From contig NW_017264195.1 of NCBI RefSeq assembly GCF_001619985.1, forward strand, positions 248,001 to 312,000: a DNA stretch of 64,000 bases. Reading direction: 5' to 3'. A program made the translations under genes and the position numbers. This DNA comes from Xylona heveae TC161 (Eukaryota > Ascomycota > Xylonomycetes > Xylonales > Xylonaceae). The notes beneath the pieces are model-generated. The model made no database searches and was not told where the DNA came from. It saw nothing but the letters and a program-made list of their open reading frames with translations. Below, in pieces: positions 21,335-31,118 of this stretch. How positions within the stretch are numbered: position 1 is the stretch's first letter; each line of letters opens with the position of its first letter.

Positions 21335-23356
21335 ATGACAACATTGCAGCCCAGAGGTCCCTATACTCCCGAGGAGTTGAAGAAACTCTATCCAGAAAGT
21401 CTTGAGCTTCAGTTAGTTCAAATAGTATGCTGCTCTCCCCGAACATAAATATCAGGTCTTTGAGAACTAATCTATCAAATTTGATAAGCTTCTTCGACAT
21501 GGTCAGTCCCCAGTCCGAGGCGGATGTACCGAAGACTTCCCGGTGATTACGAAGAACTTTTGCTTCAATTGAAGACTTATACATTCCATAACAGGCGAGA
21601 GAAGTCCTGTATCAACTAGGTTTCGCAATGTAGGCATCTCCAACTCCGTACATTGGTACCAGTGGTTGACCAAAACGGACATAAGGCCGGTGTCCCAGCT
21701 TGTAAGAAATGTCAACCAAAATACCGTTGCTAAAAGGCCATACTGAGCTAAAAGCTATAAGTCTGGCCATATTGCAGTGTAGCAAAGAAGCTTCGCAGCA
21801 CCAATATGACGAGCAACGACGGATCAAGCTGGAACGATCTTGAATGGCGCCGTCGCCTTGAGACATTCGCAGAAGACGATGGGGCTGCCGTAGCGGCTGG
21901 CCCAGCTGGTACATTTGATGCGATATGGTACGATTCCATAATTTTTCGTCGTATCTGGGGTGCATTCACTTATACGTTGCATGCAGTCAGCTTGGAGAAC
22001 TTACAGATCGAGGGCGGGAGACCACTTTTGCTTTAGGGCAGAGACTACGCCATCTCTACGTTGAACAGCTCAAATTTATGCCAAGACTGATCTCTGATGC
22101 TGACATGATGTATCTCCGCGCAACTCCCATTCCACGAGCTCTAGAATCTGTACAGCAGACCTTCCTTGGCATGTATCCATCGAATGCGCGAACGGCGTCT
22201 TTTCCACCTCCCACTATCCTCATTCGAACTCCTGCAGACGAGACCCTTTTCCCGAATGATGGAAATTGCCGACGATTCAGTCAGCTAAGCAGGGCATTTG
22301 CAGAGCGGACTGCCCGAAGATGTAAGCACCAAAGCTTCCTTCATCCAATGCCTTCTGAACTCGTCTACTAAAACCTCAATTCTTCTTAACGTAGGGAACG
22401 AAACTACAGAAATGGATTATCTTAACAAACTTATTTCAAAGTGGATGCCTGATCATTCCAGCCGTGTTGCGGTAGACTCACGCCCTCGACTTTCCGGTAT
22501 CATGGATACAATCAATAGTACATTGGCCCATGGGCCCGAAACAAGATTACCTCCAGAATTCTATGATGAAAAGGGTCGCAAAATAATTGACCGCATTGGT
22601 GTAGAAGAATGGTTCTCTGGGTATGAAGAGTCAAATGAATACAGAACGGTTGGCATAGGGGCATTGGCTGGAGACATTGTGGCACGAATGACTGGTAATG
22701 TGGAGAAGAATGACTTCAGTAGCCTTTTGGAAATTGGTGACTCTAGCCACGCACCTGGTCAAGGCAGAGGCGGAGAAAAGCTAATCAAATTCGCCTTGTC
22801 GGGGTGTCATGACACGACTCTGGGCTCCTTGCTGGCCAGTTTAGGTGCGTTTGAAGGAGGAAACTGGCCACCATATTCCAGTCATATATCGTTTGAGCTT
22901 TTTAGGAGCAAGTCGCTGGACGTTTCAGATATTGTTCCTGCGGTGACGGAGAAGAATACTTCCAAGGGCATTCTCGGGTCAATATTCGGATCGAGTGGGA
23001 AGTCGGACAGTGACACACTAAAGTCTCGAACATTAACGAGGAAAAAGTTAGTCGACATGAGCGATGCAGAGAGGAGCAGGCTCAAGGGCTACTTCGTTCG
23101 GGTCCGGTACAATGATCATCCAGTAACGATTCCAGGCTGCAGGAAACCTGGCAGTCATCTTGAAGGCGATGAAAGCTTTTGCACCCTGGCAAGATTCCAT
23201 CGGCCTTTGTTGCGAATCATTTCTTGACTGACTCTTGGATAGGAGGCATTCAAAGCCATTGTCGACAGATTTACGCCAGACCAATGGAAGAGTGCTTGTC
23301 AATCGAATCTGGATAAGCCGTCGTTCCCTCCTATGCCAGAACCTGCAGGGTACTAA
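21335..23356 (+). CDS. Histidine acid phosphatase family protein (ACP6-like)
   Basis: A branch-2 histidine phosphatase, closest in layout to lysophosphatidic-acid phosphatase type 6. Exons as read: 21335-21424, 21489-21501, 21595 to about 21620-21650, 21762-21927, 21987-22321, 22395-23188, 23243-23356; about 520 residues. The start MTTLQPRGPYT is followed by LVQI, then a 13-nt microexon coding LLRHG, then ERSPVSTRF. Together they make the catalytic RHGER. WPYC, WRRRLETF and LGELTDRGRETT follow, and the second catalytic motif is GCHDTTLGS. The end is AFKAIVDRF...PMPEPAGY. The last intron has a GC donor (CTG|GCAAGA...TAG). The junction after exon 3 is unresolved: the acceptor before WPYC needs a phase-1 donor and I see no good GT in that phase. 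That could mean a second GC donor or a damaged site. Confidence 0.8.
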
Positions 23357-23822
23357 TCGCAGTTATGTAAAGTTGTATATTGATGAGCTCTTGGATTTTT
23401 GAAATGAATATTGAAGGGAAATGTTGAAAATGCTTTTGATTTCAAGTAATCTCGAATTTGTCATTTTCATAATTTGTATTCAATTTGTAAAAATATATTT
23501 TCCCCACCAATCTTATTCCAGATAATTTAATTTTTGGAAAAAAGAAAAAGAAGAAAGAAAGTTGACAATTTTTAATGAGATCATCCTTTTCCATGAAGTC
23601 CTGACTGCCAGTAAAATGCATATTGCCTTAAGAAGGCAGATGAATTGGTCTTGCAACCAGGGCCCCTGCGAACAAGAAGTGCGTTGGTTGTTTTCGTAGC
23701 GGGAGCAGACGCGGTCGCGTGCGAAGGCCGCATGCACGACTAGACTTGGGCTGTTGACAATTTAATGGCCCTAAAGGGGAGGGGCCAGGATTGCGCATTA
23801 CTATTTTTTAATCGCGCTTCTC
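23357..23822. other. Intergenic between phosphatase and WDR8 genes
   Basis: Phosphatase 3' region followed by the WDR8 promoter. AT-rich to about 23,580 with an A-rich purine tract near 23,536-23,560. Nothing else recognised. Confidence 0.5.
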
Positions 23823-25489
23823 ATGATGAGAACGTCTCAAATTTTCAAAGGTTTGCTTATGAGGTTCGTGCCTAATCATAATAGCGAGCATTGCTAAATT
23901 TTGTATAGCATCGCATCATGCAGTTCCTTCACCTGACGGTACCTTGATTGCGTGCATTTCAAACCAATCTCTCATTATCCGATCTACGAACAATTCGGAA
24001 GTGCATCGTGCTATCACTCTTGCGCCTCAGTTTGCAACTCGTATCAACCTTAGTAAATGGTCGCCGCTGCCGGACAGCAAAACCGACTCTCCCAAGTCTT
24101 ACAACCATCGAATATTTCTAGCAGATACAGCCACGGTCCGGTTATGGGATACCGATGACGAGAATTGGACTGCGGTCATAAATAATGCTGGTGGGAGCTT
24201 GGGCAAGATAGCCAACGTGGAGTTTGGCAGAGATTCGAACGAAATTTTAGTGTTCACTGAGTTTGGCATCAAGCTCACAGTGTGGTTCCTTGATACGGGC
24301 CGAAACGTCGAAATCACGGATCCGAAGTTTGCAACGAAAGGGTTTGACCATCGACCAAGCACAGGTCATTTTGCTCTTTTGACGCGACCCGCAGCACATG
24401 ATGTTGTGACTTTGCATGAGCCCGGCAATTACAGTCTTCTTAAGAGCTTCCTGGTCTCAACGATTGATGCACAAGGGCTGAAATGGAGTCCCTGTGGAAG
24501 ATGGATCGCCATTTGGGACACGCCGAGTAGTGGATACAAGGTCATGATCTATACGTCCGAGGGGCATCTTTTTCGCACGTATGCGGGGCCCAGTGGGGAT
24601 GATTCTATCAACTTAGGGGTGAAAAGCGTTGACTGGACCCCTTGTGGGAAATATCTTGCCATAGGTGGCTATGATAGCAAAGTCACAATGCTAAAATCAA
24701 CAACGGTAGGTCTGGATTGACAGGTTTTGAGGAAGGGCTTCTGCTGAAATTCTCTAGTTCTCACCTGCAAAATCTTTGCTGCACGTTTCAACGCTGAATT
24801 TACCAAGCTTGACTGTTTGGCAGGAACTCGTCTCTTCAGACGAGCGGGTTTATTCACTTGCCCCTCAGCCAATGAGTCCTCCTATGCTTGATTCTTCATC
24901 AGACGGTCCGCATCTGAGGAACGGAGTCTCGATCCTGGCCTTCAACTCCGCCGAAAGTGGACTTGTTGCTACTCGGGTGGATTCTATGCCCACTACAGCC
25001 TGGATATGGTCGCTTGAGCATAGCTGGTTGTTGACCGTGCTTGTCCATCATTCCCCAATTAAGAGTCTTTCTTGGCACCCGACATTGCCGGGTCTACTGA
25101 TGATTCGGTGTGCTCATGACGACGGGGTTGTCTATCTCTGGGAAAAGAATGAGGGTCGACCACAAATTTTTAGCCTCCCACTAGAGAAGCTGACTGGCAA
25201 GTATGGAGCTCAATGGGTGAATGCCGTCTCTCCAAAAGAGCCCGTGGTAATGTTGAACGACGCTCAATCTTATGTCATTGGATATTTAGGAGAGGCGGCC
25301 GAGGACGAAGGCGAGTCCGAAGCAGATTCCCTTTCTACAAGTGCATTACAAGATGACAATTTCCGCGCGCAAGAAGGCTCATTATTTGACGTGGTTACCC
25401 AGCCAGGCGACAATATAGCCCGTGCAGAAATGCAAGCTTTAAGATCGTCTGATAAAGAATGGGATATGATCAAGGATGTGCCAAATTAA
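23823..25489 (+). CDS. wdr8: WD40 protein, WDR8/WRAP73 family
   Basis: Three exons: 23823-23850, 23909-24705 and 24758-25489, giving 518 residues. Introns are 58 nt (GTTTGC...TAG) and 52 nt (GTAGGT...TAG). The first exon codes only MMRTSQIFK, and the splice gives FKASHHAVPSPDGTLIA, the conserved start of this family. Degenerate WD repeats follow: VRLWDTDDENW, LKWSPCGRWIAIWD, VDWTPCGKYLAIGGYDSKV, LTVWQEL, TAWIWSLEHSW, LSWHPTLPGLLMIRC and VVYLWEKNEG. WDR8 with its partner Msd1/SSX2IP anchors microtubule minus ends at the spindle pole body in fission yeast, and the same job is likely here. The C-terminus is acidic. An alternative start at the second ATG (23826) removes one residue. It lies upstream of eS25 in the same direction. 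Confidence 0.88.
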
Positions 25490-25950
25490 TAGCATCATGC
25501 GACTTCCGACGAAGACGTCTGGAGGCCACATTGGGAGTTTTGGGTATGGGGCCGATAATTATTTTTGTTATACCAATCATCAAGTGAATTGCTTTGTTAT
25601 TCAAGACCAGGTCAAATGCATACTATGATTGTATATTAAATGCAGGAGAAAATCCCTGTTGCTCAATGATGCATACTCGACCAGTAAACAAAAGTTGACC
25701 TATCACGAGCGCTTAATTTGCAGCCCTGCCGATCGACAAAAGGGCAAAGACTCAAACGAGCTTCGTCGCGAGCCCTCTCGTGCAAAACCTGGTGGCGTCA
25801 CACTACCGACATGGGCAAAGCCCACATCAAAGACCCTCGCTTCCGAGGGTATGCTGACTCAGCAGCCCACTCAGAAATCGGCTGTCACATATTCAATTTG
25901 AGACTCCTCCGAGCGATTCTGCGAACGACAACCTTCATCACATCAACAAA
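25490..25950. promoter_or_regulatory. eS25 promoter and leader
   Basis: 461 bp between the WDR8 stop and the eS25 ATG. CTGTCACA at 25882-25889 differs at one position from the HomolD box (CAGTCACA) that drives ribosomal-protein genes in fission yeast and some filamentous fungi, and it sits about 60 bp upstream of the ATG. This is suggestive only. Confidence 0.35.
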
Positions 25951-26658
25951 ATGGTGAGTTTGCTTGCACCCCAAAGGGTTTCATGATCTGTCGCAACAAG
26001 TTTACTGATGAATTAATCGCAGGCTCCCGCTGGAAAGCAGAAGAAGAAGTGGTCCAAGGGCAAGGGTACGTCGTCTCGTCCATAATCGCGATTCTTGAAG
26101 CATCGTCACAATCTTCCCAAATATCATCCATCATCATTATCATCATCAGACACATCCGCCACACTGTTCGAGCCGAGGAATCGAAAAGAATGGAGTTTCG
26201 CCCCTGCGACATTTTTCAAGAGACGAACCCATTTTTGTGATTCAAAGCTTGAAGTCTCCCCCCAAACCTCCCGGAAGCGTCACGACGATTTGAGAAGAAA
26301 ACTATCAAGTAATGAACGCACGCTGATCCATCACTATAGTCAAGGACAAGGCCCAGCACGCCGTTGTTTTCGACAAGAGCACCTCGGACCGTCTTAACAA
26401 GGATGTCCAGTCCTACCGTCTGATTACTGTCGCCGTCCTGGTCGACAGACTTAAGATCAACGGCTCCCTCGCCCGCAAGGCCCTCGCCGATCTCGAGGAG
26501 AGGGGTGTTATCAAGAAGGTTGTCAACCACCACGCCCTGGATGTCTACAGTACGTATAAACCTTGAAATCTCTAGCGATCGTTGGAGAGGAAACGATCTG
26601 TGCGCGAGGACAGTCATACTAACGATATCTCTTAGCCCGGGCTGTCACCGCCGAGTAG
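25951..26658 (+). CDS. rps25: Ribosomal protein eS25 (S25)
   Basis: Small-subunit protein at the head of the 40S particle, needed by several viral and cellular IRESs in other eukaryotes. Four exons: 25951-25953 (the ATG alone), 26023-26065, 26340-26549 and 26636-26658, giving 92 residues. Introns: 25954-26022 (GTGAGT...CAG), 26066-26339 (GTACGT...TAG) and 26550-26635 (GTACGT...TAG). The protein reads MAPAGKQKKKWSKGK, then VKDKAQHAVVFDK, SYRLITVAVLVDRLKINGSL, ARKALADLEERGVIKKV and VYTRAVTAE, matching the family throughout. The codons are strongly biased to C-ending forms, as expected of a highly expressed gene. A first exon that is just the ATG is common in fungal ribosomal-protein genes. I looked for a snoRNA in the 274-nt intron and found no convincing box pair. 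Confidence 0.96.
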
Positions 26659-27590
26659 ATTCCCCCCAATTTCGATGACTTTCCGGTCCGGTTAGGCGTG
26701 TCCGTGTGGACTGATGTCTGAGGCGATATATCCATTGATCTCTTCGCTGTCCGAAACTTCTATGACTTGCGACCTCTCATCACGGCGCAAGCATCTGATA
26801 CCACATCAGGATGATGGCACGGGTTGATGATTGATGGATGGTTCTTGTTAGTGCTCAATGAAAAGAGTTATTAGCAATTTGCACTTCGTTGTCATTGTGA
26901 TGCGTGATATATGTCCAACAAACCCTCTTTCTACTCAAATAATATCCACTTCTCGGGTATCACCTCAGCACGGACCCTCTATCCTCTATATCGCACCCTC
27001 TGCCTTATAAATCCCTTTCCCTTATATAAATCCCACGTTCTAGATATCAACGGAGGTCCTGAGATATGCTCGCCCTTGTCAGATCTTAGAGTGCCATGAA
27101 GGTACAGTACAGTACAGTCCCTATACAACGGGTGTATATCCGTCTACTCTATCCTACCCCTGCGTCACTCACCGTGCAACCAATCCCACCCATCCGAGAT
27201 CCCCTTATAATACCCTCTTTCCTCTTCTTCTAACTTTCACGTTCACGTAAACTCTCCAAATCATGATATTCAGCAACCTTGTTTCACCTTGATGTTGTAC
27301 GCATAGAGGGCAGACTTAACTCGAGAACCCTTTACGAAGGTAGCTCATGAATAAAAACCCCAAAAGCTCTGGGAATTTATACCTAGCCCGGGTGCTGTAT
27401 AACCTATAATCAAACCTACTGTACCATTGTCATATCAGTCTATCTACGGAGCGTACGGAGGCTAGCATGACCATAATATCACATACGTAACCACAGAAGC
27501 TACAGTATACATTGGAAAGTATTTTCTTTCCTCACGTAGAGCCGTACGTCTAGGGCTGCAGAGAGCGGGATTAGTAGTTTATTGCAATCG
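26659..27590. other. Intergenic 3' of eS25
   Basis: Convergent region between eS25 (+) and the MAPR gene (-). Contains the eS25 3' untranslated region and a short TACAG repeat (GTACAGTACAGTACAG near 27101-27116). No gene recognised. Confidence 0.5.
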
Positions 27591-27593
27591 GCT

Positions 27594-27915
27594 TTGATGC
27601 TTTGGAAAAGAAAAAGGATGAAATTAGGAAAATAAGAAATGAAAAATGGAAAGGTTGCATAAGAAGTATAGCATAGTAGTAAAGGAGGGAAATTACAAAA
27701 GAAAAAAAGAAAAAAGACGAAAGACAAACATAGAAAAATGAAAGCAAAGATACAGAACTTAAGGGGAAATTAAAATAGAAAAAAATAAAAATAAAATAAT
27801 ATAAGAATAAAAAAAATGATATAAAATGACACAAAACAAGAGAAAAAGACAAAGAAAATAAAATAGAAATAAATAAATAAATAAACCTAAAAAATAGAAA
27901 ATAATAAAAGAAAAA
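27594..27915. repeat. Polypurine, low-complexity tract
   Basis: About 320 bp in which the plus strand is almost all A and G with AAAT/AAAG patterns. It starts right after the stop codon of the MAPR gene, so the mRNA would carry a pyrimidine-rich 3' untranslated region. Minus-strand frames here are Phe/Ser-rich low complexity and are not genes. Confidence 0.75.
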
Positions 27916-27916
27916 A

Positions 27917-28966
27917 CTATCCCCCCGCCTTCTCCGTACCGCGCTTCGGTCTCGCCCGCTGCGCCGCCTCACACAGCGGCTTCACCGGCTCATGTTCCAA
28001 CCAGTTGGGATCCCGCAGGACGTTGCCGATTTTCCAATACTTGTCATTATTCTCAAAGAAGCGCTGCCAGTGCTGGATGGCGTCGCGGACTTTGGTGCGT
28101 GCGGTGCGGTATTCGCGCTCGCGCTGGATCTTTTTTTGCGCTGGTGTCATGGTCTTTGTTTTTCCGGCTGGTTCAGGGTGTTCGTGATGTGCCTGATGTG
28201 TTTTGTGATACTTGTTGCCCTTGGTAGATTCACCGCGCTGATGGGGGTAACCCTCGCCTTGCTCGAAATAAGGCTCACTTGCTTCACTAGACTCACTTGC
28301 TTCGCCAGACGCCTCACTTCGTTCGTCGTCAACGGGAACAAACATTTCCTCCACACCTCTCAAATCAGCATTCAAATCTTCCTGAAAACAGCCCGTGACA
28401 AACGCTCTCGCCGCATCGCGCCCCGCAAAAAAACTATAACTTCCTCCCGGCCCATAGAGTCGCGGCGAGGCAGAGACATCGTATATAGACCCATTGACAG
28501 CGACGTATATGGGCAAGGCAGGATCGGTGCCATTGTAGAGCGACAACTCGACGGGCGTCAGTGAAATGGGCCCGAACAGCATCGTCTTCAGTGGGCCGGT
28601 ACGTGTCCACGCCGGCCGCCAGCCCCAGCTGAAGGAAGAGCTTGTGATGAAGTAGCTGAGGATACCGCCGAGCAGGACGAGGCCGGCAAGTGAGCGGAGA
28701 ATGTCTATGAAGGTGGAGAGTTTGCTGTTAGAGAAGAATAAGTCTGGGTCTGACTCCGACTCCTCGCCGCGTTGCTCGGCGGCTGCGGTGGCGGCGGATT
28801 TGGGAGAGCGTGGGGTCTGCGCTTGGGATTGTGTTTGGGGTGGTGTTTGAAGATGTGGTTCTAGATTTGGTGACGGGCCTTGTTCGGGAGAGTCGGATTT
28901 TGTGGTTGCAGTGCCGGGATGAGGGTTCCGTTGGCGCAATGCGGACGAGGATGGCTGAGAGGCCAT
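27917..28966 (-). CDS. MAPR-family heme-binding protein (cytochrome b5-like domain)
   Basis: Single exon, 349 residues. The N-terminus (1-75) is Pro/Gln/Ser-rich and looks disordered. A single membrane segment follows (about 87-110, ILRSLAGLVLLGGILSYFI). The cytochrome b5-like domain (about 130-205) contains LTPVELSLYNG, PIYVAVNGSIYDVS and YGPGGSYSFFAGRDAARAF. This is the MAPR form of the fold, with the Tyr and the Gly-Arg-Asp-Ala motif and not the paired His of true cytochrome b5. After an acidic Ser/Glu linker the C-terminus has a basic helix (AQKKIQREREYRTARTKV) and WQRFFENNDKYWKIGNVL, as in neuferricin-like fungal proteins. MAPR proteins bind heme and support cytochrome P450 and sterol metabolism in the ER; the exact role here is inferred. 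No intron is needed. Confidence 0.86.
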   Translation of the reverse strand: MASQPSSSALRQRNPHPGTATTKSDSPEQGPSPNLEPHLQTPPQTQSQAQTPRSPKSAATAAAEQRGEESESDPDLFFSNSKLSTFIDILRSLAGLVLLGGILSYFITSSSFSWGWRPAWTRTGPLKTMLFGPISLTPVELSLYNGTDPALPIYVAVNGSIYDVSASPRLYGPGGSYSFFAGRDAARAFVTGCFQEDLNADLRGVEEMFVPVDDERSEASGEASESSEASEPYFEQGEGYPHQRGESTKGNKYHKTHQAHHEHPEPAGKTKTMTPAQKKIQREREYRTARTKVRDAIQHWQRFFENNDKYWKIGNVLRDPNWLEHEPVKPLCEAAQRARPKRGTEKAGG

Positions 28967-29733
28967 ATTGGATTGCCTTTTTCTTTGGTAGGTTGGGTTG
29001 AAGGTGTGTTATTTTTGACCGCTTCTGGTTCTTGATTATGTGTAAATATGCTTGTCGCTGATGATTGCGGAGCAATGTAATATGCTGGATAATGTATCGT
29101 GGCAGTAAAAGGCGCGGCTCGTGTATTCTATGCTGTATCGTGTATCGTAATCTCGTATGGCGTACCCTGACTCTATAAAATTTTCCACTTTTGCTTTATC
29201 TCACGCAAAACTTTGTTCCCATGATATATGTTTACGGTGCTGTTTCTAGGCCCCTATCGAAGAGGCTTGAGTAGTTTGGTGTAAAGTAGTCGTCTTGCTC
29301 GGCGCGGACAGTAGCAAGGGACCCGGAAACCGAGGGATCGTAGGGCTGAAGACCCGTGTCGGTGATGCTTTGGCGACCAGTCTAGCAAAGCGGACTTCTC
29401 TCCTGAAGTTCACAACAAGGAAGGGATGAAAAAACCGACAGCCTGAAAAGATTTGTGGCGTCACGGTGGTATGTTTACATATAGCAAGTGTATCATGGGC
29501 TGACATTTGACTGGCAAGCTATCCTACGTAACGTAAATAGAGCGGAACATTCCGTAAGTTGGTCATAGCTTCTGTAGCTCAAAGCTCAATCCATTCCGCA
29601 TCAAATGTTATCGTTTGCTACATAATTGCGGGCATTGCTTTAACTAATGATGATTTGTTTGGACTTTTTAGCCTATAAAAGATCCAGAGGATATAATGCT
29701 ACATTGAAAGGGGGGAGGGAAGGTGATGGAACC
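28967..29733. other. Intergenic: MAPR promoter and Gtr2 3' region
   Basis: 767 bp. Contains GTGTATCGT-type short repeats near 29,090-29,150. No gene recognised. Confidence 0.5.
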
Positions 29734-31118
29734 TCATCGAGTAAACACCTGTGCCAGGGCGTCTTGGAAGACACCAACGTTGTAATCGATAAGACCCTTT
29801 TTGCCTCGTGAGTCTTCACGCATAAGGCAGATGAGTGCGAGATATCTGCGTAAAATTCAATTAGCAGGCGTGCTTGAAGTGACGAGTGCAAAAAGCCCAT
29901 GAATTTTGCCGAATTGTATAGAATCAACAGCATTTGTAAACTTACTTGTTAATCTCCCGCAAATATAAATAACTATCGTTCTGCAGCGTAATTACGCTTT
30001 CGGCGTCCGGATTCTCAATCTGATCCTCGCCATCGACTTCATTCTCCGCCGCTTTACTAGGTCTATCCCACCCATATATCTCGCTCACGTCGACAATGAC
30101 ATCGATATAGTCGGATGAGATTTCATAGCTGCTAATGTCCGATGGCGTGGTGTCCGCGGCAATGTAAATTTTGCTGAGCACGTCAAAGAGAAAGGCCTTT
30201 TCGATCCGGCAATTGTTGCATAAGCTGTCGAGGAGAGATTCAAGGGTGGGTAGTTGGGGGATTAGCTTTTGGATAACTTTGCTAAATGCTTCAAAAATAG
30301 AGTGATCGTAGATGCTCGTCTGGTAGAAGCTAACAGGCGCATTTTCATAGCCAGCATCTGAGAGTTCATCTTGAATCCGTTGGATAACGTCCCGAAAAGT
30401 ATCGGCTTTGTAATCCTCGGAGAGACCATCGACTTTGTGAATAAAGACCTCCACATTGATCGAAGGGTACGTCTGTTGAAGATGTAAGATGGTGGTGTTT
30501 AGTCTGTTGATCGCGTCAAGGTAGTCGTCCTGCGCGTCAATGACCCATATGAGCGCACCGATTTCACCGAAAATGTTGTCCACGTCAAAGGCGGGGTCGA
30601 AAAAGTCGAGTTGGCCGGGAAAATCCCAAACTTGAAAATCCATAAAGGAGCTAAGCAGTCAGTACCTGTCCTAGAGTCGACAGTCTTATGAAGCAGTGGA
30701 GGTAGAAGACTTACTGCATAGAGTCCTTTTGGATCCTCGCGGTAGATTCTAGGAACAACGTCTCCGTAGGTGGCATCTTGTGAAATACAACGCTAGATAT
30801 TGACGATTTCCCACTCCTGCAGCCTCCAATTAGTAACATGACTTTATATTCCCAGAATGCACGAGGCATCAAGCAGACATACCTCCGCTGACCCATGAGC
30901 AGTAATCGTGGTTTTCCATCGCTGAGTTTACTATTCGGGAGACGGCCGGTATGAAATTGCGGCCGCAAAGGGCTCGTGGGAACCTCGGCGATTGGAAGAT
31001 CCTGGAGATAGCGTTCAAGCGTTAACGAAGCTGCGTTGTGATACCCTCCCCCGTGTCCACGAAACGATTTGCCACCGCCATGACGCCTCGCTGGGATAGT
31101 CAGGTAAGATGAGGCCAT
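29734..31118 (-). CDS. gtr2: Gtr2/RagC-type GTPase
   Basis: Subunit of the Rag GTPase heterodimer that reports amino-acid supply to TORC1 on the vacuole. Four exons: 31118-30883, 30816-30715, 30650-29946 and 29845-29734, giving 384 residues. Introns: 30817-30882 (GTATGT...CAG), 30651-30714 (GTAAGT...TAG) and 29846-29945 (GTAAGT...CAG). The G1 loop [13 protein letters not shown] is assembled from exons 1 and 2. [19 protein letters not shown] and the G3 motif [11 protein letters not shown] follow, then FIHKVDGL (G4-like) and the C-terminal roadblock-like domain ending [14 protein letters not shown]. The N-terminal 75 residues are Gly/His/Arg-rich and make it longer than yeast Gtr2. DFPGQ and TARI indicate RagC/D and not RagA/B. 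The third intron is needed to reach the conserved end; without it the frame stops after REINK. Confidence 0.92.

Noticed and set aside
26066-26339. Possible snoRNA in the 274-nt intron of eS25
   Set aside because: No convincing C and D boxes, and no H/ACA-type end, could be found by eye.
27571-27972. 133-codon minus-strand frame rich in Phe
   Set aside because: Made of the polypurine tract and overlapping the end of the MAPR gene.
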